Positions 1-8,728 are shown, counted from the stretch's first letter. The stretch: 64,000 nt of DNA from Anaerolineae bacterium (GCA_022822545.1 JAJEBE010000005.1:1-64000); one strand, 5' to 3'. Notes: generated by a model not told the origin, from the sequence alone. Numbers and translations: made by a program.

Positions 1-843
1 GACTGGATTCAGCGGCGACTTGACAAAGGGGCCTTCCGGACTGTCGGCGATCGCCACGCCCCAGCCGATGCCTCGCGAATACTTGGTGGTCCAGCCCATA
101 GGCTGGCCCTTGTAGTAGAGCCAGTACTTGCCCTCTCGCACGAGGATGAAGGGATCATGCACCTTGTGGCTGTCCCAAGCGCCATAACGCCGGACCTCGT
201 CGTTGTCTTCTTCATCGCCCAGCCACTCGCCCGCTTCGCCGGGAACAAGCACCGGAGCTTCGGCGCGATGCCAGGGACCATCGGGCGACTCGGCCCAGGA
301 CATGCCAACTGTGTTGCGCGTCCGCGTGCGGTAGGGGTAATCGACCGCCTGATAATAGAGATAGAATTTGTCGCCCGTCATCAGCACATCGGGCGTGAAG
401 ACGGAGCGTCCGTCGTACGCGTCTTTGGGACCGCGCCGGACCGCCACGCCTTGTTCTTCCCAGTGGAAGCCATCGTTGGAGGTGGCGTAGCAAATCTCCG
501 CCAGATCCCAATCGAATACGGGACTATCCCAGCTTTGAACGCGGTGCGGCGGTCTATTCCGATTGTCTCGGTCCTTTGCCGTCTTTCGCCGCGTGTACCA
601 AACATAATAGGTACCGTCGATACGCAATACGGTCGTGGGATCGCGCCGCGTTACGCCCGCTTCCTTGCCGATGCCGGTCAATCGGCTGTATTTGAAAGTC
701 GTGTAGAATTCGCTGGTCGAATCTCCATAGCGCCCCCATTTGCCATAGAGGCGCTCGCTCGCCGCGCTCAGGGCGCGTCCCGGCGGTCTTTCGCTGCTAG
801 GTTCATTAGGAAGCCGCGGCAATTCGCTGCTGACTTTGGTCAT
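1..843 (-). CDS. Family-117-like glycosidase, C-terminus cut by window edge
   Basis: Reading the minus strand from the ATG at 843 gives 281 codons without a stop up to base 1, so the gene continues outside the window. The protein shows the block order shared by the three other paralogs here: RRDP, YYVWYTRR, DWDLAEICYATS, YDGRSVFTPDVL, FYLYYQ, HDPF, KYWLYYKG and SPLNPV at the cut. This order is what I know from glycoside hydrolase family 117 (five-bladed propeller, releases 3,6-anhydro-galactose from agaro-oligosaccharides). No signal peptide is present, so it should act in the cytoplasm. The start lies 3 bp after the stop of the GMC oxidoreductase gene, so the two are co-transcribed. Family membership is fairly sure; the substrate is inferred. 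Confidence 0.8.
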   Translation of the reverse strand, partial: MTKVSSELPRLPNEPSSERPPGRALSAASERLYGKWGRYGDSTSEFYTTFKYSRLTGIGKEAGVTRRDPTTVLRIDGTYYVWYTRRKTAKDRDNRNRPPHRVQSWDSPVFDWDLAEICYATSNDGFHWEEQGVAVRRGPKDAYDGRSVFTPDVLMTGDKFYLYYQAVDYPYRTRTRNTVGMSWAESPDGPWHRAEAPVLVPGEAGEWLGDEEDNDEVRRYGAWDSHKVHDPFILVREGKYWLYYKGQPMGWTTKYSRGIGWGVAIADSPEGPFVKSPLNPV

Positions 844-846
844 GGG

Positions 847-2421
847 CTAGGCGTCCTCAAGTATCATTGCGGCAGCCTTCTCGCCGATCATGCTGCAGGG
901 CGCGTTTGTATTGGCGTTGATGATATGCGGCATGATGGAGGCGTCGGCGACGCGCAAGCTCCCAATGCCATGAACGCGCAGCCGATCGTCGACAACAGCC
1001 ATTCGGTCGCGGCCCATCTTGCAACTGCCGGCCGGATGATAGATCGTGGTGGCGAAATCTCGAATGAATTGGATGAGGGCATCATCCGATGCGACATCAG
1101 CGCCCGGCAAGAACTCGTCGCCGCGGTAGCGATCGAAGGCCGAGGCGGAAGCGATCTCGCGCCCCAGCTTGATGCCGGCCAGAAGCACCTGAACATCATC
1201 ATCGTGGCTGAGACAGGCGAAGTCGATAAGCGGCGGCGTCATCGGGTCGGGCGATTGCAACTCGAGCCTGCCGACGCTCTTGGTGTTGACCATGCCCACG
1301 AGAATCGTAAAGCCATGGCCGGCGGGTGTTTCAAAGCCGTGGCGGATGAACCAGTCGGGCCCAAAATGGTACTGCAATTCCGGCGCTGGCGCGTCCGCGT
1401 TCAAGCGCAGGAAGCCGCCGGCCTCGCCCAGATTGGATGTCAGCAAGCCCATCCGGCTCCCTTCATATCGCTTGACTTGCGCGGTCCCGTCTTTCCCGAC
1501 CAAGCTCACCGGTTCTTTGCAGTGATATGCCAGCGGCGCTTGCATATGATCCATCAGATTCTGGCCGACGCCTGGCAAGTCCTGGATTGGCTCGATGCCC
1601 ATGTCCTCCAAGCGGGCAGCCGGGCCTATGCCCGAAAGCATCAACAGTTGAGGCGAGTTGATCGCGCCGCCGCAGACGACGACTTCCTTATTGGCGCGGG
1701 TAGCCTTTTCCTCGCCCTCGTGCCGATACGAGACGCCAACGCAGCGTTTCCCCTCGAGGTTCAACTTGGTGGCCTGCGCATGGGGCAGAGCGGTGAAATT
1801 CGCTCGCGACAGCGCCGGCCGCAAGTAGCCGACCGCCGCGCTATGCCGCTGACCATCTTTCTGCGTCACCTGATATAGACCGAAGCCCTCTTGCCCGCCA
1901 TCATTGAAATCGGCATTGTGGCGAAAACCCAATTCCAGCGCGGCCGCCACAAAGGCGCGACTCAGCGGATTAGGTTCCTGCGGGTCGGCGACATTGATGG
2001 GGCCGCCGACGCCGTGATGCGCCGATTCGCCGCGTTCCTGATGCTGCATCTTGCGGAAGTAGGGGAGCAGGTCCGCATAAGCCCAGCCGCTGTTGCCCTG
2101 CGCCGCCCAGCGATCGTAATCCGAGGGATGCCCGCGCTGGTAAACCATGGCGTTGATCGAGCTGGTTCCGCCAAAGACCTTGCCCCGCGGCACATACTCC
2201 CGTCGTCCATTAAGACCGGGCTGCGGCACGGTCGCATAATCCCAATCGACATCGCTGTGAAAGAGATCCGAGAAGCGCGCTGGAATATGTATATTGGGAT
2301 TGGTATCCGGTCCGCCGGCCTCAAGCAGCAGCACGGTGTCACGTCCGCTCTCGCTCAGTCGGCAGGCGGCCGCCGCCCCGGCAGACCCAGCGCCGATGAC
2401 GATATAATCGGCAGCTAACAT
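847..2421 (-). CDS. GMC-family FAD oxidoreductase (choline/alcohol dehydrogenase-like)
   Basis: This is a glucose-methanol-choline oxidoreductase of 524 residues. It has an N-terminal FAD-binding Rossmann motif (VIGAGSAGAAAACRL), GMC signature 1 (GKVFGGTSSINAMVYQRG), signature 2 (GGAINSPQLLMLSGIGP), and the C-terminal HPAGSCKMG and NTNAP blocks carrying the catalytic His and Asn. I chose the ATG at 2421 because GCAGGAG lies just upstream and the Rossmann strand follows at once; an ATG at 2475 in the same frame would add 18 residues. Such enzymes oxidise a primary or secondary alcohol, often on a sugar or choline, and pass electrons to a carrier. It leads the operon with the partial family-117-like gene, downstream of a GntR-type operator. 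The substrate is unknown. Confidence 0.9.
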   Translation of the reverse strand: MLAADYIVIGAGSAGAAAACRLSESGRDTVLLLEAGGPDTNPNIHIPARFSDLFHSDVDWDYATVPQPGLNGRREYVPRGKVFGGTSSINAMVYQRGHPSDYDRWAAQGNSGWAYADLLPYFRKMQHQERGESAHHGVGGPINVADPQEPNPLSRAFVAAALELGFRHNADFNDGGQEGFGLYQVTQKDGQRHSAAVGYLRPALSRANFTALPHAQATKLNLEGKRCVGVSYRHEGEEKATRANKEVVVCGGAINSPQLLMLSGIGPAARLEDMGIEPIQDLPGVGQNLMDHMQAPLAYHCKEPVSLVGKDGTAQVKRYEGSRMGLLTSNLGEAGGFLRLNADAPAPELQYHFGPDWFIRHGFETPAGHGFTILVGMVNTKSVGRLELQSPDPMTPPLIDFACLSHDDDVQVLLAGIKLGREIASASAFDRYRGDEFLPGADVASDDALIQFIRDFATTIYHPAGSCKMGRDRMAVVDDRLRVHGIGSLRVADASIMPHIINANTNAPCSMIGEKAAAMILEDA

Positions 2422-2465
2422 TAGCGCTCCTGCTTCTTCGGCGCTCCCGAACCAGTCATCTTGAT

Positions 2466-2494
2466 TTGACGCCATAATGTCTATTGTTTACAAT
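2466..2494 (+). promoter_or_regulatory. Sigma-70 promoter for the family-117-like gene at 2578
   Basis: TTGACG (2466-2471), a 17-bp spacer and TACAAT (2489-2494) form a near-consensus promoter pointing to the glycosidase gene at 2578. The -10 box is the right half of the operator palindrome at 2483-2494. Confidence 0.65.
2483..2494. promoter_or_regulatory. GntR/FadR-type operator, site A
   Basis: ATTGTTTACAAT is a palindrome (ATTGT-TT-ACAAT) in the divergent promoter region between the GMC oxidoreductase and the family-117-like glycosidase. It fits the known FadR-subfamily consensus TNGT-N-ACNA and recurs at 8571, 9853 and 18681. The binding protein is inferred to be the GntR regulator at 5673-6281. 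Confidence 0.65.
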
Positions 2495-2500
2495 TTGCAG

Positions 2501-2529
2501 ATTGTACCTGGTTGCGCGCTGCCAGGCAA
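2501..2529 (-). promoter_or_regulatory. Promoter for the GMC oxidoreductase operon
   Basis: On the minus strand TTGCCT (2529-2524), a 17-bp spacer and TACAAT (2506-2501) precede the GMC gene. Operator site A lies at and just after the expected transcription start, a position suited to repression. Confidence 0.5.
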
Positions 2530-2577
2530 TTTGGGGCTGGCGCGCTGCCCGTTTCTTACCCGATTAAAGGAGGAAAA

Positions 2578-3804
2578 ATGAGCGAGTCAAAGGGAGCATT
2601 CCCCGGCAAGTTGCCGCTGGAAAAACCGACCGACCGTCCGCTAAGCGCGGCGATGGCGCGGGTCTACGATATGTGGACACCCAAACAAGATATCGGCAAT
2701 CCATTCTATACAACCTTCCGATATTCGCCCGTTACGGGCATTGGGAAAGATGAGACCGAGCTTTCTGTGTCACGGCGGGATCCTTCGAAAGTTCTCAAGA
2801 TTGGCGATACCTACTACGTTTGGTATACCCGGCGGCGCACGAAGCATATGCCGGTCGGGCGCTTCAATATCGACCAAGGGGATGAAGAAACTCCGGTCGT
2901 GGATTGGGATTTGGCCGACATCTGTTACGCCACCTCAAAAGATGGCTTTGATTGGGTGGAACAGGGGGTCGCCGTGCCGCGCGCGCCAAAAGGCAGCTAC
3001 GGCGACCGCTCGCTTTCGACGCCCGATATCCTGGTCTTCAACGGACGTTACTATCTCTATTATCAGACCTTCACCACAATGTGGCGTCAAAACGACTGCG
3101 TCAATGTCAGCGCCGCTTGGTCGGATTCGCCTGACGGTCCCTGGACACGGCTGGACCGACCGGTGGTTCCGCAAGGCGGACCGGGAGATTGGGACAGTTG
3201 CGCCATCCACGATCCCTATCCCTTGGTCTACCAGGGCAAGATTTGGCTCTACTACAAAGCCTCGCCGGCCGATAAATCGCCCGGCAATTTGAGGCTGGCG
3301 CAAGGGGTGGCGATCGCCGAGCATCCTGAAGGACCATTTGTCAAATCCGAGTTGAATCCGGTGACCAATTCCGGGCATGAAACGATGCTCTGGCCTTATG
3401 AAGGCGGCATCGCCACTTTACTCATCCAGGACGGCCCGGAGAAAGATACCGTGCAATTCGCGCCGGATGGCTTGAATTTCGTGCCGATGGCGCACGTGCA
3501 GATGTCGCCTCACGCGCCCGGCCCCTTCTGTCCTGATGCTTTCGCCGATGATGGCGACGGGCGCGGCATTACCTGGGGGCTCAGCCATATTCATCCGCAA
3601 AAGCCCAACACCAATAAAGGCTTATACATTGTTCGCTTTGATTGCGAACTATCGCGGGACAGCAACCGGCCGGAGTTCAAACGCAGCAATCTTCACTGGC
3701 ACGAAGACAGTTGGTTTCAGCCGATTGTTCAGCTTCCCGCCGACTGGCGCAGGCAGATCCTGGCGGATCAATCCGAGGTCGACCGGCCTACTATCGGTAC
3801 TTGA
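2578..3804 (+). CDS. Family-117-like glycosidase
   Basis: The ATG at 2578 follows the strong ribosome site AAAGGAGG by five bases, giving 408 residues and no signal peptide. Seen motifs in order: RRDPSK, YYVWYTRRR, DWDLADICYATS, YGDRSLSTPDIL, YYLYYQ, HDPYPL, IWLYYK, LNPVTNSGHE and QFAPDGLNF. Known family-117 enzymes use a pair of aspartates and a glutamate in a five-bladed propeller; the Asp of HDP and the Glu of SGHE are good candidates. It is transcribed divergently from the GMC gene from a promoter that overlaps operator site A. It is the longest of the four paralogs in the window. Cytoplasmic removal of a terminal anhydro-sugar from imported oligosaccharides is the inferred role. Confidence 0.82.
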   Translation: MSESKGAFPGKLPLEKPTDRPLSAAMARVYDMWTPKQDIGNPFYTTFRYSPVTGIGKDETELSVSRRDPSKVLKIGDTYYVWYTRRRTKHMPVGRFNIDQGDEETPVVDWDLADICYATSKDGFDWVEQGVAVPRAPKGSYGDRSLSTPDILVFNGRYYLYYQTFTTMWRQNDCVNVSAAWSDSPDGPWTRLDRPVVPQGGPGDWDSCAIHDPYPLVYQGKIWLYYKASPADKSPGNLRLAQGVAIAEHPEGPFVKSELNPVTNSGHETMLWPYEGGIATLLIQDGPEKDTVQFAPDGLNFVPMAHVQMSPHAPGPFCPDAFADDGDGRGITWGLSHIHPQKPNTNKGLYIVRFDCELSRDSNRPEFKRSNLHWHEDSWFQPIVQLPADWRRQILADQSEVDRPTIGT

Positions 3805-3842
3805 CCCGTTGGTTGGATTTTGCCGCGGAGGCGTGACCCGGG

Positions 3843-4613
3843 CTAGCGCCCCATCCAGCCGCCATCGACCACCAGGATTTCGCCGTTCACAAAGTCGGAA
3901 GCTGTCGAAGCCAGGAAAACTGCCGGTCCTTTGAAGTCATCGATATCGCCCCAGCGTCCGGCTGGAATGCGCTCGAGAATGGCGCGGTAGCGGTCGGGGT
4001 CGTTCTGCAGCGCTTCGGTGACATCCGTGCGCACATAACCGGGCGCGATGGCGTTCACTTGTACGCCGCGGCTCGCCCACTCATTGGCGAAGGCCTTGGT
4101 CAATTGTCCGACGCCGCCTTTGCTCGCCGCATAACTCGGCACGGTGATGCCGCCTTGAAACGTCAACAAGGACGCGGTGAAGATAATTTTACCGCGGCCG
4201 CGCTCAAGCATCCCCTTGCCGATCTCGCGGCTGAGCAGGAATTGGGCGCTGAGATTGGTCTCGATGATCTTGTCCCAATACTCGTCCGGGTGATTCGCAG
4301 CCGGCTGGCGGAGTACGGCGCCGGCGTTGTTGACCAGGATGTCTATAACCGGATGGTCTTCTGTCACTTGTTTGACGAAGCGATAGAGATCATCGCGTCG
4401 GGAAAAGTCACAGCGATAGCCGGCAAAGCGCCGACCGAGCGCCGTCACTTCTTTTTCGATGTCGCTACCGCTTTCTTCAAGATTGGCGCTGACCGCGATG
4501 ATATCGGCGCCCGCTTCCGCCAGGGCGGTCGCCATCGCCAGCCCGATACCGCGGCGCGCTCCGGTTACCAACGCCACCTTGCCATCCAGTCGAAAACTAT
4601 CCAGTACGTTCAT
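3843..4613 (-). CDS. SDR dehydrogenase, KduD-like (2-keto-3-deoxy-sugar-acid 5-dehydrogenase)
   Basis: This classical short-chain dehydrogenase has 256 residues with the cofactor motif TGARRGIG, NNAG, and the catalytic Ser, YAASK and downstream NAIAPGYVRTDVT. The whole length follows KduD closely (LSFQGGI-like TFQGGITVPSYAASK, IPAGRWG, FLASTASDFVNG, VDGGW). KduD oxidises 2-keto-3-deoxygluconate; relatives oxidise 2-keto-3-deoxy-L-galactonate in anhydrogalactose catabolism. The start codon abuts the stop of the upstream alcohol dehydrogenase, so translation is coupled. It is the last gene of the permease-gntR-adh operon. The exact epimer of the substrate cannot be read from sequence. Confidence 0.88.
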   Translation of the reverse strand: MNVLDSFRLDGKVALVTGARRGIGLAMATALAEAGADIIAVSANLEESGSDIEKEVTALGRRFAGYRCDFSRRDDLYRFVKQVTEDHPVIDILVNNAGAVLRQPAANHPDEYWDKIIETNLSAQFLLSREIGKGMLERGRGKIIFTASLLTFQGGITVPSYAASKGGVGQLTKAFANEWASRGVQVNAIAPGYVRTDVTEALQNDPDRYRAILERIPAGRWGDIDDFKGPAVFLASTASDFVNGEILVVDGGWMGR

Positions 4614-5630
4614 TCAGAGCTCCAAGAGAATCTTCATAACGCGACCGCCCGTTTCCATATCCTCGAAACCAGACTTCAGCGCGCTCAGCGGACGGATATC
4701 CGTGATCAGATCATCAAGCGGCAATGCGCCGGAAGCGGCCAGCTCGATCGCGGCAGTGAAGTCTTGCGACTCATACACGCGCACCCCTTGCAAGCGCAGT
4801 TCCCGCCAGAAGAAACGAAAGAGATCCAACTCGGGCTTTTGCCCGAAGATCGCCACCACGACCGCCAATCCGCGCGTCCGCAATAACTCGGTCATGACCG
4901 CCGCCCCCGCTTGCGAGCCGGACACTTCGAATACGATATCGGCGCCAGCGCTATCCGTCTCTTCCATAACCAGTTTGGTCAGGTCGGTGTCAGTGGGATT
5001 GATGGCTGCCAAACCCAAGTTTCGCGCGATCTCGACACGGAAGGGGTTAATCTCGGATACGAGCACTTCGGCTCCGTAGTGCTTTGCTACCAGAGCAACC
5101 AGCATTCCTATCGGACCGCCGCCCAGCACCACAACTTGATCGCCAGCCTTCACCCCGGCCAGGCGCACATCGTGCGCGGCGACCGCCAGCGGCTCGATCA
5201 AAGCGCCATGCTTCAGCGAGAGCTGATTCGGCAGCTTGTGCAAGGTGTAGGCTGGCACGGTCCAGTAGCTCTGGAACGCGCCCGGCGTATCAATGCCGAG
5301 AAAGTTCAGATTGTGGCAGATGTGGCTGTGCCCGGCATGGCAGGCGGGGCAGTCGTCACATGGCGCGAGCGGCATGACCACCACCTTGTCCCCGGGCATG
5401 ACATCGGAAACCCCATCGCCGATTCTTTGTACTGTCGCCGACATCTCGTGCCCCATGACCAGCGGCATCTTCACGCGCGCGTCCATCGCGCCGTGATAGA
5501 TGTGCAGGTCCGTGCCGCAAATGCCACAGTGCGACACTCTCAATTGAACCTGGCCGGGGCCCGGCTCGATCATCTTGCCTCGCCCCTGGCGAATTACATG
5601 ATTGCCTTCGTAGTAGGCTGCTTGCGCCAT
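4614..5630 (-). CDS. Zinc-dependent alcohol/polyol dehydrogenase (MDR family)
   Basis: This 338-residue protein is a medium-chain dehydrogenase. It has the catalytic zinc ligands CGTDLHIYHG and MGHEMSA, a structural zinc site with four cysteines (CDDCPACHAGHSHIC), and the NAD-binding motif LGGGPIGM. Its pattern is that of sorbitol or threonine dehydrogenase relatives acting on polyols or sugar acids. It sits between the GntR regulator and the KduD-like gene, which it abuts without spacing. A role in oxidising an intermediate of the imported sugar is likely; the substrate is not predictable. Confidence 0.88.
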   Translation of the reverse strand: MAQAAYYEGNHVIRQGRGKMIEPGPGQVQLRVSHCGICGTDLHIYHGAMDARVKMPLVMGHEMSATVQRIGDGVSDVMPGDKVVVMPLAPCDDCPACHAGHSHICHNLNFLGIDTPGAFQSYWTVPAYTLHKLPNQLSLKHGALIEPLAVAAHDVRLAGVKAGDQVVVLGGGPIGMLVALVAKHYGAEVLVSEINPFRVEIARNLGLAAINPTDTDLTKLVMEETDSAGADIVFEVSGSQAGAAVMTELLRTRGLAVVVAIFGQKPELDLFRFFWRELRLQGVRVYESQDFTAAIELAASGALPLDDLITDIRPLSALKSGFEDMETGGRVMKILLEL

Positions 5631-5672
5631 TTCATTGTCCTCAGTCGGAGAAACTCAATCGCCTTCGCCGCG

Positions 5673-6281
5673 TCACTGAATGTTGGTTTCGAGGGCGTCA
5701 AGCGCCGCCGTTTTGTCGCCGGCGCGTATGGCATCTAGAATGCGTTTATGCTCGCGATAGCTGTCCATGATGTCATCCAGGCGATTGTAGTGCATCATCA
5801 TTCGCATCGCTATCGGCTGCCACAAGGCGAAGAGATCCTTGTCATCATGGCTGCGGATGATCGCCTGATGAAAGCGTAAATCGTGCTCGGTCAGGGCGTC
5901 GACGTCGTTGGATTCGCAGGCCGCTTTGATATCCGCCAGAATATCTTCCCAGTAAGACACATCGTCTGCCGTGATCCGCTCAAATATGCTCTTCAGAACA
6001 AAGGTCTCGATCGTACGGCGCAGCCTCACGACCAGTGGGCGCACTTCCACACTCGGGTTCTGCGCTACGCGGACGCCTTTGTTCGGCTCCAGGACCAGCA
6101 GTCCCTGCTGCGTCAACTGCCGGAAAGCTTCCCGCACCGGTCCGCGACTTACACCGAAGCGTTCCGAGAGATCAACCTCGCGCAAGGGATCGCCCGGCTT
6201 TAGCTTGCTCGAAAGCACTTCCTGCCGCAATTGGGCGGCGATCTGTTCAGGAAGGGTGCGATAGATTTCGGATGTTGACAT
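5673..6281 (-). CDS. GntR-family transcriptional regulator, FadR/FCD type
   Basis: This 202-residue regulator has an N-terminal winged helix (about residues 10-70) with LREVDLSERFGVSRGPVREAF as the recognition region, and a C-terminal all-helical FCD ligand domain (about 75-200) with the metal-binding-type histidines seen in HDLRFHQAI and REHKRI. Members of this group sense sugar acids or other carboxylates and usually repress. It is encoded within the transporter-dehydrogenase operon that starts at 8483, so it probably controls its own synthesis. Four ATTGT-NN-ACAAT palindromes in the region match the operator class of this family, which makes it the natural local regulator. The inducer is inferred to be a keto-deoxy or aldonic acid. 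Confidence 0.9.
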   Translation of the reverse strand: MSTSEIYRTLPEQIAAQLRQEVLSSKLKPGDPLREVDLSERFGVSRGPVREAFRQLTQQGLLVLEPNKGVRVAQNPSVEVRPLVVRLRRTIETFVLKSIFERITADDVSYWEDILADIKAACESNDVDALTEHDLRFHQAIIRSHDDKDLFALWQPIAMRMMMHYNRLDDIMDSYREHKRILDAIRAGDKTAALDALETNIQ

Positions 6282-6326
6282 CGGCTCTTCTCGGCTTATC
6301 GAAAGGATAGAAGCGTCTTTCCAGGA

Positions 6327-7472
6327 TTATTGCTTATAAGGGTCGGCGGCGTCGCGCAAGCCGTCGCCGAGAAAGTTGAACGCCAAAACGGTGACGATGA
6401 CAAATATGCCTGGTATCAGCAGCCAGGGGCTTTGGCTGAGGCTGCGGATATTTTGCGCGTCTTGCAGCAGCACACCCCAGCTAACCGCCGGCGGCCGGAT
6501 GCCAATCTGCAGGAAGCTAAGCGCCGTCTCCGCCAGGATCATGCCTGGCACAGACAGGCTGAGCACTACGATCAAGAAGCTGGCAAAGGAAGGCAGCAAG
6601 TGTTTCACGATGATGTCGAAGTCGCCCATATTGGAGATCCGCGCCGCCATGACAAAGTCCGCCTCGCGCAATTCCAGCAGCTTGCCGCGGACAGCGCGCG
6701 CGAGCGTCGTCCAGCCGACCGTGGCCAGGACGATGGTAATGCCGAAGTACACCTGCGTCGAACTCCATTCGGCGGGCAGGGCGGCCGCCAGCGCGATCCA
6801 CAAGGGTATGTGCGGAATCGATATGATGAACTCGATAATTCGCTGTATGATCAAATCCACCGTGCCGCCGAAGTAGCCGGAAATCCCGCCGATGAGGCAG
6901 CCTAACACGAAGCTGATTACCACGCCGAATACACCGATGGATAGCGAAATCCTCGCCGCGTACATCGTGCGCGAGAACAAATCGCGCCCCAGATCATCGG
7001 TCCCAAAGGGAAAGAATACCGCCGGCTGATCGACGCCGAGCAAGTGGATATTGCTGTCCAGCAAGCCCAGGAGCTTGTAAGGCTCGCCCTCAACAAAGAA
7101 TCGCAGGTGATAACGATTCGAGCGGTCCTCGGTGTAATTGCGCTGCAAGGTATCCATATCCAACTCTTGCTTGAGATCGTAGATGAAGGGAACAAGGTGG
7201 AAGTTGCCGTCTTCATCGACGAAATACAAGGTATGGGGCGGCGCTTTGGCATACTTCACATGGCGCTTGTGGGGATCGTTAATCGAGTAGAACTCGGCGA
7301 AAAGCGCCAGAGAATATAGGAAGAGGATCACGAGGAGCGAAACCATGGCCAGCCGGTGACGGCGAAACTTGCGCCACATTAACTGCCATTGCGACGCCAG
7401 ATAGTAGCTCTCGTCGTATTGAACGGTTGCCGGCTCGTTACTTTTCCGCCTGCCAAGGAGTCGTCGCCACAT
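6327..7472 (-). CDS. ABC transporter permease, OppC/DppC type
   Basis: This inner-membrane permease of 381 residues has a first membrane helix near residue 40, a long external segment to about 165, and five further helices carrying the cytoplasmic EAA loop (EADFVMAARISNMGDF). The external segment of roughly 100 residues is longer than in typical DppC and is shared with large oligosaccharide-type systems. It follows its partner permease by 12 bp. With the binding protein at 10038 and the ATPases at 16565-18647 it forms a complete importer, probably for oligosaccharides. Confidence 0.9.
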   Translation of the reverse strand: MWRRLLGRRKSNEPATVQYDESYYLASQWQLMWRKFRRHRLAMVSLLVILFLYSLALFAEFYSINDPHKRHVKYAKAPPHTLYFVDEDGNFHLVPFIYDLKQELDMDTLQRNYTEDRSNRYHLRFFVEGEPYKLLGLLDSNIHLLGVDQPAVFFPFGTDDLGRDLFSRTMYAARISLSIGVFGVVISFVLGCLIGGISGYFGGTVDLIIQRIIEFIISIPHIPLWIALAAALPAEWSSTQVYFGITIVLATVGWTTLARAVRGKLLELREADFVMAARISNMGDFDIIVKHLLPSFASFLIVVLSLSVPGMILAETALSFLQIGIRPPAVSWGVLLQDAQNIRSLSQSPWLLIPGIFVIVTVLAFNFLGDGLRDAADPYKQ

Positions 7473-7484
7473 GGTTCAACCCGT

Positions 7485-8483
7485 CTAGTTGGCCGCGCGT
7501 TCCATACGTATCCGCGGATCCACTACCACCAGCAGGATATCGGATACAGTAGTGCCTATCACAGTCAAGATCGTGACAAACATCAGCAATGTTGCGGACA
7601 AGAAGGTATCCTGCGTTAGCAAGGCGCGCAGCATCATCGGTCCGGCGGTGGGGAGTCCGAGCACCCATGCGGTAATTGTCCCGCCCGAAACCAGCGACGG
7701 AAACAGCCAAGCGAGGCTGCTGACGATAGGATTCAGCGCCACCCGCACCGGATACTTAAACAGCAGTCGCACTTCACCGACGCCTTTGCTCCGTGCCGTG
7801 ATTACATATTGCTTATTGAGTTCGTCCAGCAGCGTGCCGCGCAGGACTCGAATCAAACCTGCTGTTCCGCCTGTGCCAATGACGATAATCGGGATCGGCA
7901 AGTGCAACAGCAGGTCGCCGACCTTCGCCCAATTCCAGGGGGCGTCGAGATATTCCGGCGAAAACAGGCCGGTGAGATTCAATCCGAACTGTTTGAACCC
8001 TACATATAGCATGATCAAAGCGAGCATGAAGTTGGGTATCGCCAAGCCGATAAACCCGATGAAGGAGACAATGTAATCACCAATTGAGTACTGGCGGGTC
8101 GCCGAATATATGCCGATAGGTATGGCAACGGCATACGTAAAGATCGCTGTGAGTATCGCTATAGTGAACGTCAGTACGAGCCGCTCGCCGATAATGTCGC
8201 GGACCGGCTGCTGCCAATCGAAGGAGAATCCGAATTCCCCTTGCAGGACTTGCCCAAACCACTTGAAGTACCGCATATGCGTCGGCAAATCGAGACCGTA
8301 TTGCTGCCGAAGCCGTTGGACAATATCTTCGCTGAGCTGCTCCCCAGTATTCTGCTCCAGGCGTGTTATGTAGGTGGACAGGTAGTCTCCGGGCGGCAAC
8401 TCAATGACAACAAACGTGACGAGCGAGACCAGCCACAACAGAAATACCATATATATGAAACGTTGAAGAACGTAATTCCTCAT
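7485..8483 (-). CDS. ABC transporter permease, OppB/DppB type
   Basis: This permease of 332 residues is the first gene of the operon permease-permease-gntR-adh-kduD. It has the N-terminal helix typical of the family, a PPGDY motif after it, and the EAA-like cytoplasmic loop with TARSKGVGE before the last helices. Its promoter (8550-8578) overlaps operator site B. The family moves peptides, nickel or oligosaccharides; here the neighbouring glycosidases and sulfatase point to oligosaccharides. Confidence 0.9.
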   Translation of the reverse strand: MRNYVLQRFIYMVFLLWLVSLVTFVVIELPPGDYLSTYITRLEQNTGEQLSEDIVQRLRQQYGLDLPTHMRYFKWFGQVLQGEFGFSFDWQQPVRDIIGERLVLTFTIAILTAIFTYAVAIPIGIYSATRQYSIGDYIVSFIGFIGLAIPNFMLALIMLYVGFKQFGLNLTGLFSPEYLDAPWNWAKVGDLLLHLPIPIIVIGTGGTAGLIRVLRGTLLDELNKQYVITARSKGVGEVRLLFKYPVRVALNPIVSSLAWLFPSLVSGGTITAWVLGLPTAGPMMLRALLTQDTFLSATLLMFVTILTVIGTTVSDILLVVVDPRIRMERAAN

Positions 8484-8549
8484 CTATTCCGCTTCGCTGC
8501 CATAAATTCAGTCATAATCTGGGAAGCGCAATTCATGCCAAGTCATTAT

Positions 8550-8578
8550 AGTTTATCCTCTGGATTGCAGATTGTCAA
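8550..8578 (-). promoter_or_regulatory. Promoter for the permease-gntR-adh-kduD operon
   Basis: On the minus strand TTGACA (8578-8573), 17 bp and TAAACT (8555-8550) precede the permease gene. The -35 box lies inside the operator palindrome at 8571-8582. Confidence 0.55.
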
Positions 8579-8582
8579 CAAT
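8571..8582. promoter_or_regulatory. GntR/FadR-type operator, site B
   Basis: ATTGTCAACAAT is a palindrome between the divergent permease operon and enolase gene. It is followed by GGACAC and TTGACAAT; this 26-bp block agrees with the block at site C (9853-9878) in 24 of 26 positions. Confidence 0.7.
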
Positions 8583-8588
8583 GGACAC

Positions 8589-8617
8589 TTGACAATTCAA
8601 TGCAAATCATCTATTTT
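8589..8617 (+). promoter_or_regulatory. Sigma-70 promoter for the enolase-type dehydratase gene
   Basis: TTGACA (8589-8594), 17 bp and TATTTT (8612-8617) form a strong promoter. Transcription would begin near 8624, which rules out the possible start at 8600 for the enolase gene and supports the ATG at 8729. Confidence 0.65.
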
Positions 8618-8728
8618 TATAGTTGGGCTTGCGGACAATCGTCTGGCATGATGAGTTCAGATTGCAGTGCTTATTGTGCTGGATTCCAAGTTGCGAAAGT
8701 GCGAAAGGCAGGGGGTGGCTCTAAATCG

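Noticed and set aside
1..843. Several short overlapping frames that looked like a frameshifted glycosidase
   Set aside because: A single uninterrupted minus-strand frame from the ATG at 843 runs off the left edge, so there is no frameshift; the gene is only cut by the window.
157..1878. Long plus-strand open frame (573 codons)
   Set aside because: It runs opposite to the GMC oxidoreductase and the partial glycosidase, both of which have clear family motifs; it shows no motif itself and is a GC-rich antisense shadow.
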